A stretch of 41,721 nucleotides of DNA, from positions 1-41,721 of the forward strand of contig JBGCDD010000049.1 of the NCBI GenBank assembly GCA_045105075.1, read 5' to 3'. This DNA comes from JBGCDD01 sp045105075 (GTDB lineage Bacteria > Pseudomonadota > Alphaproteobacteria > Rhodobacterales > Rhodobacteraceae). The notes under the pieces were generated by a model, which worked only from the letters and a program-made list of their open reading frames with translations, ran no database searches and had not been told where the DNA came from. Each line of letters begins with the position of its first letter. The first letter of the stretch is position 1. The position numbers and the translations under genes are program-made. Below, in pieces: positions 16,456 through 23,865 of the stretch.

Positions 16456-16827
16456 TCACACCGTCGGTATTCCTTGTTCCGCGCAATTTGCCACAACGAC
16501 TTCGGCGTCGATGGTGCGCAACCCACGCGGTAGGGATGGCGAGATGGTGTAAACAGCATCTGCCACCCGCGCGCCACCCTCAACCTTCACATTTGTGCGC
16601 AAATGCCGCGCAAACCCGTAACCCCGGATCAATGCATATTGCGCCGCCGCGCATTCGGCGTAACGCTCGATCTCGCCGGGGGCAGTTGCACCGCGCATGC
16701 GCACCTCAAATTGCACCAAATCATCATCCAAAAGCGTCGTGCTGACCCCGTCGTAACGCACAGGACCAGTCTCTGGTGCCACGCAGGCCAACAAGACCAA
16801 AGGCCCAAACACCGACACACGTCTCAT
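16456..16827 (-). CDS. Small lipoprotein between nuoG and nuoH
   Basis: The 123-residue product has a lipoprotein signal peptide with a lipobox LLAC (MRRVSVFGPLVLLACVAPE), so it is probably membrane-anchored on the periplasmic side. The mature domain runs DDDLVQFEVRMRGATAPGEIERYAECAAAQYALIRGYGF and ends with a VVANC cysteine. The pattern FxV...AT...Y..IRGYG resembles the lipoprotein at 19345-19671, suggesting a shared fold. Its ATG overlaps the nuoG stop (ATGA). No known function. Confidence 0.75.
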   Translation of the reverse strand: MRRVSVFGPLVLLACVAPETGPVRYDGVSTTLLDDDLVQFEVRMRGATAPGEIERYAECAAAQYALIRGYGFARHLRTNVKVEGGARVADAVYTISPSLPRGLRTIDAEVVVANCAEQGIPTV

Positions 16828-18845
16828 TCAGCCGCCAGCTTGCCTCCGCTGCGCGCCGCAAGCCCGGCGGACAGCTCGCCCATTAAAGCCGAAGCGCGTG
16901 CGATCGGGTTGGACAGGTAAAAATCGCTGATCCCACTGCGCAAAGGCGCATCGCCCAACGCGTCTTGGGTCTCTGGCAGCGTCAGCTGGTTTTCAACCAC
17001 CTCGTCGATCTGCGCCAAATGCGGCACCGCAGCCACCATGGCCTGGCGCAACTGGGGCAGCGAGTCGAACGGCAGAACCGCGTTCATCTCACCACTTAAT
17101 GCGCGCAGAATTGCCCAATTTTCCTTGGCTTCGCCCGGAGCAAACCCAGCGCGCAATGCAAGCTGAGGCCGCCCTTCGGTGTTCACAAACAGCCCAGGCT
17201 CTTCCGTATAGGCGGCGCCAGGCAGAATCACGTCGGCACGGTGCGCACCGCGATCACCATGGCTGCCTTGATAAATCACAAAAGGACCCGCCGGAATATC
17301 GCCCTCATCTGCACCGAGGTTATAGACCACCTCTGCACTGTCCAAAGCGGCAGTGATTCCGCCGTCGGTGACCGCGCCAACATCCATCGCGCCCACCCGA
17401 CCAGCAGCCGTATGCAGCACCAGAAACTCGGATTTGGTGGACTGAGACAATTGCATCGCGGCCGCCAAGATTGCGGCGCCATCATCGCGCGCCAGAGCGC
17501 CCTGCCCGATGATGACAAGCGATGGAATTTCGCCAACATCACTGTGATCACGGCCCAAAAGCTCGGTCAGTGTTTCCGGGCTGGTGCCGATGTGGTTAAC
17601 ATCATAGCTCAGATCGAGCTTTTCACCGATCACGCCGATGTTGGCACCGTTGCTCCAGGCTTTGCGCAAACGCGCGTTTAACACCGGCGCTTCAATCGAA
17701 GGGTCTGTGCCAATCAGCATGATCGCCTTGGCCGTGTCGATCATTTCAATCGAGCCAGTTCCGACATAGCCCGAGCGGTTACCTGCCGGTAATTTGGCCC
17801 CATCGGTGCGACATTCCACCGAACCGCCCGTTCCTTCGATCAGTTGTTTTAGGGCAAATGCCGCTTCGGTCGGGACCAGATCCCCGACAACACCCGCCAC
17901 TTTCTTGCCCGCCATGGCAGAAGCCGCAGCCCCCAGCGCCTCGGGCCAGCTGGCTTTGCGCAGCTTGCCGTTTTCGCGGATGTAGGGCGTATCAAGACGC
18001 TGGCGGCGCAGGCCATCCCATACAAAACGGGTTTTATCGGAAATCCATTCTTCGTTCACACCATCGTGATTGCGCGGCAAGATGCGCATCACTTCGCGCC
18101 CTTTGGTGTCAACGCGGATGTTAGACCCAAGCGCATCCATCACGTCAATGCTTTCGGTCTTGCTCAGCTCCCATGGACGGGCGGTAAAGGCATAAGGCTT
18201 TGAAACCAAAGCACCAACCGGGCAAAGGTCGATGATGTTGCCCTGCATATTGGAATTCAGCGTTTCGCCCAGATAGGATGTAATCTCGGCGTCTTCGCCG
18301 CGTCCGGTCTGGCCCATCTGGTGGATGCCCGCAACCTCGGTGGTGAAGCGCACACAGCGCGTGCACGAAATGCAGCGCGTCATGTGGGTTTCCACCAACG
18401 GGCCCAGATCCAAATCTTCGGTGGCGCGTTTTGGCTCGCGGAAGCGACTGAAATCGACGCCGTAAGCCATCGCCTGATCCTGCAAATCGCACTCGCCACC
18501 TTGATCGCAAATCGGGCAATCCAACGGATGGTTGATCAGCAAGAACTCCATCACGCCTTCGCGCGCCTTTTTAACCATGGGCGAGTTCGTCTTGACCACC
18601 GGTGCTTGCCCTTCCGGGCCAGGGCGCAAATCACGCACCTGCATCGCGCAAGAGGCCGCAGGTTTGGGTGGCCCACCCACAACCTCAACCAGACACATCC
18701 GGCAATTTCCGGCGATCGACAGCCTCTCGTGATAGCAAAAGCGCGGAATTTCCACGCCAGCCTGTTCACATGCCTGAATGAGGGTCAGCGCCCCATCCAC
18801 TTCGATCTCGGTTCCGTCAATGTTTACCTTGCGCAGGTCAGACAT
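16824..18845 (-). CDS. nuoG: NADH-quinone oxidoreductase subunit G
   Basis: This 673-residue subunit carries one 2Fe-2S and two to three 4Fe-4S clusters of the hydrophilic arm. The N-terminal ferredoxin domain has RFCYHERLSIAGNCRMC. The His/Cys-ligated cluster region reads HPLDCPICDQGGECDLQDQ, and CISCTRCVRFTTEVAG and NIIDLCPVGAL follow. The C-terminal molybdopterin-like domain is degenerate, as usual, and shorter than in E. coli, matching the alphaproteobacterial/mitochondrial type. The ATG at 18845 lies three bases after the DUF5333 gene. Confidence 0.96.
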   Translation of the reverse strand: MSDLRKVNIDGTEIEVDGALTLIQACEQAGVEIPRFCYHERLSIAGNCRMCLVEVVGGPPKPAASCAMQVRDLRPGPEGQAPVVKTNSPMVKKAREGVMEFLLINHPLDCPICDQGGECDLQDQAMAYGVDFSRFREPKRATEDLDLGPLVETHMTRCISCTRCVRFTTEVAGIHQMGQTGRGEDAEITSYLGETLNSNMQGNIIDLCPVGALVSKPYAFTARPWELSKTESIDVMDALGSNIRVDTKGREVMRILPRNHDGVNEEWISDKTRFVWDGLRRQRLDTPYIRENGKLRKASWPEALGAAASAMAGKKVAGVVGDLVPTEAAFALKQLIEGTGGSVECRTDGAKLPAGNRSGYVGTGSIEMIDTAKAIMLIGTDPSIEAPVLNARLRKAWSNGANIGVIGEKLDLSYDVNHIGTSPETLTELLGRDHSDVGEIPSLVIIGQGALARDDGAAILAAAMQLSQSTKSEFLVLHTAAGRVGAMDVGAVTDGGITAALDSAEVVYNLGADEGDIPAGPFVIYQGSHGDRGAHRADVILPGAAYTEEPGLFVNTEGRPQLALRAGFAPGEAKENWAILRALSGEMNAVLPFDSLPQLRQAMVAAVPHLAQIDEVVENQLTLPETQDALGDAPLRSGISDFYLSNPIARASALMGELSAGLAARSGGKLAAE

Positions 18846-18848
18846 GGA

Positions 18849-19250
18849 TCATCTCGCCTTCAGTAGCACGCCTATCGCGCTGGATTTCGCAATTTCCGCA
18901 CGCCCGAAGGTGCAGAAGGAGTCGGGTTGGTCGTAAGATACACCGTTCTGAGAAAGAAACTTGCGACCTTTGGCCCGCATTCGCGCTTTTTCAGTGTCAG
19001 ATTCGACGTACGAGCGGATTTCGCCGTCGCTATAGCCCAGTTTATTGGCCCGCGCGCGCAAGGCCCGCAACGTGGTAACAGCCTTGATCATGCGCGCCGA
19101 GATCCCGTCGCAATAGTCGCGCACCTCATCCGCAATCGCCACAGCAAACAACGCATTTTCAATCTCCGGCACATCGCGCAAAGCCGGTTTGGCCATCACG
19201 GGTGCCGCGCATGTTAAAACAGCAATACTTGCCAGAATCATAAATTTCAT
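18849..19250 (-). CDS. DUF5333-like exported protein
   Basis: This 133-residue protein has a signal peptide ending VMA-KPA, so it is likely periplasmic. The mature helical domain runs from EIENALFAVAIADEVRDYC to SFCTFGRAEIAKSSAIGVLL with two cysteines (one in RDYC, one in SFCTF) that could pair. I assign it to DUF5333, a family found in Rhodobacteraceae. Function unknown. It is related to the lipoprotein at 20235-20630. The start at 19250 is fixed by GGAGAG just upstream. The long frame extending to 19622 is out-of-frame overlap with the preceding lipoprotein. Confidence 0.8.
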   Translation of the reverse strand: MKFMILASIAVLTCAAPVMAKPALRDVPEIENALFAVAIADEVRDYCDGISARMIKAVTTLRALRARANKLGYSDGEIRSYVESDTEKARMRAKGRKFLSQNGVSYDQPDSFCTFGRAEIAKSSAIGVLLKAR

Positions 19251-19344
19251 CGCCAGACTCTCCTTTTCAGACAGTCCGATAGCGCCAATTGTACGCCTGA
19301 TATGCAATAACAACGCCGACGACCGGCGATTTCCAGCCCAAACC

Positions 19345-19671
19345 TCATGGGTTACACCGTCCGCTGAACACCACCTGATCATCACTGACCGAAAGCGCAT
19401 CAAGCGCGGTTTGCGGCCCCACCGCCCAAACAATTTTTGACGTGCCGTAGTTGGCGATGCAATAGCGCGTGCCTTCAAAGCCCGCCGCCTGCCGCGCTCC
19501 GTCCAGGGATCGCGTCGCCTCAAAGACCGTGACCGTGAATTCGTCCAGACCGTCCTTGAACTTGGAAGTCTTGGATTTGAAATAAAATCCGTCAAAAGGC
19601 AACCTGTTGGGGTCTTCTTCACACCCGGCCAGCGCCACCGCCAAACCCATCATTAATACACCGCGCCACAT
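19345..19671 (-). CDS. Small lipoprotein upstream of the DUF5333 gene
   Basis: The 108-residue product carries a clear lipobox LAGC (MWRGVLMMGLAVALAGCEED). Two further cysteines (TRYCIANYG and SGRCNP) could form a disulfide. The mature part DEFTVTVFEATRSLDGARQAAGFEGTRYCIANYG lines up by eye with the lipoprotein between nuoG and nuoH. It stands slightly apart (94 bases to the DUF5333 start, 64 from the DUF3291-like stop). Function unknown. Confidence 0.75.
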   Translation of the reverse strand: MWRGVLMMGLAVALAGCEEDPNRLPFDGFYFKSKTSKFKDGLDEFTVTVFEATRSLDGARQAAGFEGTRYCIANYGTSKIVWAVGPQTALDALSVSDDQVVFSGRCNP

Positions 19672-19735
19672 CGCCTAAACCACCCGCGCCGAAATTCTGC
19701 TGTTGCTTTGGTTCATCGCCCTGCCCCGCGCCTTG

Positions 19736-20230
19736 TTACTCTGCCGCCACGCAGCGGTGTTTGCGCCATAGATCGCCATCTTGCAACTGCGCCCAGCCAA
19801 AAGCATCGTCAGTTGGGCCATCCCTGCGCAGCATTTCCAGCCGTTCGAGCGCTTCCGCCATCGTCGGTTTGTGCCCGGCGGGCACCCACCACATCACAAA
19901 ATGCATCTTGCCCATAACCTCAAACCACTCGGTACGCCGTTCGTAAAACTGGCGATGCACCGTGCCCCAGACAAAAGCCTCCAGGCTAGGCCCATCCTCC
20001 CAAACTGTCAGATTGGCGACCATCTGCGGATCATCACCGATGTTGTTTTCGGTGTTTCCAGTCCCGGGCTCGCCCGAGCCCTCCATCATCCAAACAAAGC
20101 CGGGCATGCGCTTGCCCAAGCCATTGATTCGGTCAAGGTTGGTCATAAAGTCCGCAACCCGCGGATCATCAACCGCGCCCAGCAACCGCCCGACATTGAG
20201 TTCGGCCAGATGAAACCCGTTCTTTTCCAT
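19736..20230 (-). CDS. DUF3291-like protein, second copy
   Basis: The 164-residue cytoplasmic protein resembles DUF3291, a dimeric alpha/beta-barrel-like family. It has HLAELNVGRLLGAVDDPRVADFMTNLDRINGLGKRMPGFVW, then NLTVWEDGPSLEAFVWGTVHRQF and MWWVPAGHKPTMAEALERLEML. The conserved His and Trp of the VHR and WWVPAGH segments are present. The start at 20230 is the first ATG within similarity. It is paralogous to the gene at 20627-21145. No enzymatic role is established for this family to my knowledge. Confidence 0.8.
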   Translation of the reverse strand: MEKNGFHLAELNVGRLLGAVDDPRVADFMTNLDRINGLGKRMPGFVWMMEGSGEPGTGNTENNIGDDPQMVANLTVWEDGPSLEAFVWGTVHRQFYERRTEWFEVMGKMHFVMWWVPAGHKPTMAEALERLEMLRRDGPTDDAFGWAQLQDGDLWRKHRCVAAE

Positions 20231-20234
20231 GTGT

Positions 20235-20630
20235 TTACCCCTTGTTGAGCACCAGAACACTCAGCGGGGTCATGCGCGCCACTTCCGAATTCAGCACCCG
20301 GCATGTGTTCAGCTCTTCATAGTCGACACCGTCGTTGGCAGCCGCAACCGATCGGCGCTTGATGCTGACCTCAAGATCAACCGCACCGGCAATCTGGGTT
20401 TCCGACTGCGCGCCACTCTTGGCCCGTGTCTCGCGCATGTCAGCGGCCAGTTTTTCGTCGAACACATAGGCCGAGCAGCGATCTGCCAAATCTCGCGCCA
20501 CACGCAATTCCGCAAAATACTGCGGTCCGGGCAAAGCCAAAATCGCCTGAGCACGCTGATCGGCCAAACGCGACCCACCGCAACCGGCCAAAACAGCCAA
20601 TCCAAGCCCTGCTACAATACCTTTTTTCAT
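20235..20630 (-). CDS. DUF5333-related lipoprotein
   Basis: The 131-residue lipoprotein (MKKGIVAGLGLAVLAGCGGS, lipobox LAGC) is followed by YFAELRVARDLADRCSAYVF and an end NTCRVLNSEVARMTPLSVLVL. That layout, with its helix spacing and two cysteines, matches the DUF5333-like gene at 18849-19250 (VRDYC... SFCTFGRAEIAKSSAIGVLL), so the two are probably paralogues, one lipid-anchored and one soluble. Its ATG overlaps the upstream DUF3291-like stop (ATGA). Function unknown. Confidence 0.75.
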   Translation of the reverse strand: MKKGIVAGLGLAVLAGCGGSRLADQRAQAILALPGPQYFAELRVARDLADRCSAYVFDEKLAADMRETRAKSGAQSETQIAGAVDLEVSIKRRSVAAANDGVDYEELNTCRVLNSEVARMTPLSVLVLNKG

Positions 20631-21145
20631 AACGCCTCCAAATCCTGTTGTTCGCCTTGATTGCACTGTTTGGCGCGCCACAACTGCGCCTCTTTCAAAC
20701 CACGCCACCCAAACGCAAAATCACTGTCACCATTGCGTTCCAAATGATCCAGCCGCGCCGCCGCCTCGGCCACCGTCGGGCAATGGCCCACCGGGATCCA
20801 CCACATCACAAGGCGCACGCCCTGCCCTGGCGCGTACCATTCGCTTTTGCGCGCGTAAAACGACTTGTGAACGGTGTTCCAGACGAAATGCTCCAACGCC
20901 GCCGCGTCGCGCCAAACCGATAGCGTGCTGGCAAGCCGCGGATTGCCCCCCAACGGACCGTCCCCGTCGTTTTGCGCTGTCTCCATGTCTGCATCCGGCA
21001 AGCGCCAAATAAACCCATCCGACCGCGCGGCCACCCCGTTCACCAAATCCAAGCCGTTGACAAAATCCGCAACGCGCAGGTCATCCCAATCATGACGCAA
21101 CACGCCCCGGTTGAATTCGGCGAGATGTCGAATCGTACCCGTCAT
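20627..21145 (-). CDS. DUF3291-like protein, first copy
   Basis: This 172-residue protein is of the same family as 19736-20230: HLAEFNRGVLRHDWDDLRVADFVNGLDLVNGVAARSDGFIW, STLSVWRDAAALEHFVWNTVHKSF, and VMWWIPVGHCPTVAEAAARLDHLE. The pair sandwiches the DUF5333-related lipoprotein. The ATG at 21145 is chosen because it overlaps the stop of the preceding gene as ATGA. Two upstream in-frame codons (to 21166) lack support. Cytoplasmic, function unknown. Confidence 0.8.
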   Translation of the reverse strand: MTGTIRHLAEFNRGVLRHDWDDLRVADFVNGLDLVNGVAARSDGFIWRLPDADMETAQNDGDGPLGGNPRLASTLSVWRDAAALEHFVWNTVHKSFYARKSEWYAPGQGVRLVMWWIPVGHCPTVAEAAARLDHLERNGDSDFAFGWRGLKEAQLWRAKQCNQGEQQDLEAL

Positions 21146-21417
21146 GGCCTGGCCCACGCCGTGCATCTCGCAAAACGGTGCGCAATCAAAAGCGCCAATA
21201 CTCCAACGCTACTCGCAAAAGATGTTGCACCGGCGGGATAGATATCGAAAAGAACCGCACCAAAATAAGTGGTGCCTCCCACGAAAAACAGCCCGAAACC
21301 AATCGCACCGGTGATGATCCAAGAAAAACCATCCGCATGCGTCAAGTGCAGCCTTGCCGTTGCAGCCAGCCCAAATCCAACGACGGCGACCAGCGCCAGA
21401 GCGCCGATCAGTGTCAC
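21142..21417 (-). CDS. Small three-helix membrane protein after nuoF
   Basis: This 91-residue hydrophobic protein has three probable membrane segments: IGALALVAVVGFGLAATA, WIITGAIGFGLFFVGGTTYF and FASSVGVLALLIAHRF. The GTG start at 21417 is set by a GTGA overlap with the nuoF stop. No family recognised. Its placement suggests an accessory membrane partner of complex I, which is inference. Confidence 0.7.
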   Translation of the reverse strand: MTLIGALALVAVVGFGLAATARLHLTHADGFSWIITGAIGFGLFFVGGTTYFGAVLFDIYPAGATSFASSVGVLALLIAHRFARCTAWARP

Positions 21418-22712
21418 TCGGCTGCCACCGAGGAAACGCGGCCCGTGCGCTTGTGTTTGATACGATCCTCAATCTCATCACGGAAGTTTCGGATCAGCCC
21501 TTGTATCGGCCAAGCCGCCGCGTCGCCAAGCGCGCAAATCGTGTGTCCTTCGACCTGTTTGGTCACATCCAGCAGCATGTCGATTTCCTCGACCTCCGCC
21601 TCGCCTGTGACCAGACGATCCATCACCCGCATCATCCAACCGGTGCCTTCGCGACACGGCGTGCACTGCCCGCAGCTTTCGTGTTTGTAAAACTTGCTCA
21701 GCCGCCAGATCGCCTTGATGATATCGGTCGAGTTGTCCATCACGATCACGGCCGCCGTGCCCAGGCCCGATCGCTGCTCGCGCAGCCAGTCGAAATCCAT
21801 AATACACTCGTCTTTCATGATCTTGCCAGGCAAACACGGCACCGACGAGCCCCCTGGAATCACAGCTTTGAGGTTGCTCCAGCCTCCGCGAATGCCGCCG
21901 CAATGCCGGTCGATCAGCTCTTCAAAGGAGATGCTCATCGCTTCTTCCACGACGCAAGGCGCGTTCACATGACCCGAAATCGCAAACAGTTTGGTGCCTG
22001 CGTTGTTGGCGCGCCCGAATGACGAAAACCACTCGGGGCCACGGCGCAAAATGGTCGGCACGACAGCAATCGATTCCACGTTGTTCACCGTGGTCGGACA
22101 TCCGTACAGCCCCGCGCCCGCCGGAAACGGCGGCTTCATGCGCGGCATGCCCTTCTTCCCCTCAAGGCTTTCAAGCAGCGCGGTTTCTTCCCCGCAAATA
22201 TAGGCGCCCGCCCCGTGATGCAGGTAAATGTCGAAATCCCAGCCCGAGCCGCAGGCATTTTTGCCCACGAGACCCGCGTCATAAGCCTCGTCAATGGCGA
22301 TCTGAAGCGCTTCTTTTTCGCGAATATACTCACCGCGAATATAGATATAGCAAGCGTGGCTGTTCATCGCGAACGAGGCGATCAAACATCCCTCAATCAG
22401 CGTGTGCGGATCATGGCGCATGATCTCACGGTCTTTACAGGTGCCGGGTTCAGATTCGTCAGCATTCACAACAAGATAAGCCGGCCGCCCGTCGCTTTCT
22501 TTCGGCATGAAAGACCACTTTAGACCAGTTGGAAAACCCGCCCCACCCCGGCCACGCAGCCCGGAATCCTTCATCTGCGACACAATCCAGTCGCGGCCCT
22601 TTTGAAGGATCGCGGCCGTGCCATCCCAATGGCCCCGCGTCTGCGCGCCCTTCAGCGTGCGGTCATGCATCCCGTAAAGATTGGTAAAAATCCGATCCTT
22701 GTCTTGCAGCAT
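21414..22712 (-). CDS. nuoF: NADH-quinone oxidoreductase subunit F
   Basis: This 432-residue subunit binds NADH, FMN and cluster N3. The NADH/FMN motif GLRGRGGAGFPTGLKWSFMPK is followed by GAGAYICGEETALLESLEGKKGMPRMKPPFPA and the 4Fe-4S motif ESCGQCTPCREG with a later cysteine in GHTICALGDAAAWP. Full length. The end is separated from nuoG by six accessory genes. Confidence 0.97.
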   Translation of the reverse strand: MLQDKDRIFTNLYGMHDRTLKGAQTRGHWDGTAAILQKGRDWIVSQMKDSGLRGRGGAGFPTGLKWSFMPKESDGRPAYLVVNADESEPGTCKDREIMRHDPHTLIEGCLIASFAMNSHACYIYIRGEYIREKEALQIAIDEAYDAGLVGKNACGSGWDFDIYLHHGAGAYICGEETALLESLEGKKGMPRMKPPFPAGAGLYGCPTTVNNVESIAVVPTILRRGPEWFSSFGRANNAGTKLFAISGHVNAPCVVEEAMSISFEELIDRHCGGIRGGWSNLKAVIPGGSSVPCLPGKIMKDECIMDFDWLREQRSGLGTAAVIVMDNSTDIIKAIWRLSKFYKHESCGQCTPCREGTGWMMRVMDRLVTGEAEVEEIDMLLDVTKQVEGHTICALGDAAAWPIQGLIRNFRDEIEDRIKHKRTGRVSSVAAE

Positions 22713-22718
22713 GCTCGG

Positions 22719-22952
22719 TTATCCTTGGTTGCTCTGGCGCAAGCGCCATATTTGAAAAATGTTGACAAACGCATAAATCAGAGCCGCCAGCGCCGCCAGA
22801 TCAAACAGCAGGGCATATCGTCCCGCCAAGCCGATCTGCGGCGCCAGCATTTGCGCGATGAACCAGATCACCATCGTGCCCGCGATCACCACCGACACAT
22901 GTCGGCCTTTGCGCGCAATCATAGCATTTGTGTCCTGGTTCGACGTGCTCAT
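22719..22952 (-). CDS. DUF5337-like two-helix membrane protein
   Basis: The 77-residue protein resembles DUF5337, found in Rhodobacteraceae nuo regions. After a short polar start comes ARKGRHVSVVIAGTMVIWFIAQML (helix 1), then GLAGRYALLFDLAALAALIYAFVNIFQIW (helix 2) and a basic tail. The ATG at 22952 lies one base after the previous stop (TGACATG). A second ATG four codons upstream (22964) would overlap the previous gene. Function unknown. Confidence 0.75.
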   Translation of the reverse strand: MSTSNQDTNAMIARKGRHVSVVIAGTMVIWFIAQMLAPQIGLAGRYALLFDLAALAALIYAFVNIFQIWRLRQSNQG

Positions 22953-22953
22953 G

Positions 22954-23838
22954 TCAGTAGACATCTCCCTTGTCGACCTTCTTGGAGAACTCAGTCTCCG
23001 CGCCAGTCGCCAAAAGCGTCGCCTGTTCAACCCAAGTGTCGCGCGTCACGCGCCCCTTGAACCCCTCAAGATTGGCATCAACCCAAGCCACTTCATCTGC
23101 GGTCCAGGCCGAGATCTGGTCAAAATGGTAAAACCCAAGCGTGTTGCAGAGTTTTTCCAGCTTTGGTCCAATGCCCTTGATCCGTTTGAGATCATCTGCA
23201 CCACCATCGCGTGCAGCGCTGAGTGTTGCGGGCTTGGTGCCTTCGGACGTACCTTCGGCAACACCATCGCCGTCATAGTCACCCTCAACTTTGCCGGCCG
23301 CTTGCACGTCTGCCGAATAGCTCCACTCGCCTTTGCGTGAGGCCAATTCCGCCTGTCCGGCCAACGGCGCAGACGGATTTATCACGGGCTCGGCCGCAGC
23401 TTTGGTAGCCGATTGCGCAGCCTTGTCTGTCGCACGCGACAACACGGCGGCAGGTTCTGGCACTGTGTCCGCTTCCGGCTCAAACTCAGGCTCGGAAGAC
23501 ACAACCGGCGCGGGTTTCGCGGCAGGTGCCGGAGCCGGCGTGCGCGGTGCCGCCATCGGGGCCGTTGCCGCAGGCACCGTTTGCCCCTTACCCACATCGG
23601 GCGCGTCAATCGGGCCATTTGCGCTTGCATGCTTAGTCGCTTTGGTCAGGCCATCGGGACATAGGACCAAGCTGGTGAACAAGCCCACCACTAAAAACAC
23701 CACAACGCCAACAAAGGCGCTCGGGCTGAATGCCCATCCGCCAACAACTATTGTGATCAAGAAGGCCAGAAACGCCAATGCGGCCGCACCCAACCAGCAC
23801 GCCGTGGCGCACCCTATCGTCTCAAACTTGTTATTCAT
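22954..23838 (-). CDS. Membrane-anchored helix-hairpin-helix protein, paralogue of the NuoE tail
   Basis: This 294-residue protein has two N-terminal membrane helices (WLGAAALAFLAFLITIVVGGW and FVGVVVFLVVGLFTSLVL), a long Ala/Pro/Glu-rich linker, and a C-terminal module. The module holds LAGQAELASRKGEW, KPATLSAARDG, the helix-hairpin-helix DDLKRIKGIGPKLEKL, and FKGRVTRDTWVEQATLLATGAETEFS. Block for block it matches the last ~130 residues of NuoE just upstream. It also contains DYDGDGVAEG, an EF-hand-like acidic loop absent from the NuoE copy. SD GGGAG lies 10 bases before the ATG. It probably binds complex I or tethers the NuoE region to the membrane. That is inference. Confidence 0.8.
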   Translation of the reverse strand: MNNKFETIGCATACWLGAAALAFLAFLITIVVGGWAFSPSAFVGVVVFLVVGLFTSLVLCPDGLTKATKHASANGPIDAPDVGKGQTVPAATAPMAAPRTPAPAPAAKPAPVVSSEPEFEPEADTVPEPAAVLSRATDKAAQSATKAAAEPVINPSAPLAGQAELASRKGEWSYSADVQAAGKVEGDYDGDGVAEGTSEGTKPATLSAARDGGADDLKRIKGIGPKLEKLCNTLGFYHFDQISAWTADEVAWVDANLEGFKGRVTRDTWVEQATLLATGAETEFSKKVDKGDVY

Positions 23839-23865
23839 TGTGGTTCGTTCTCCCTGTGGTCCCGT

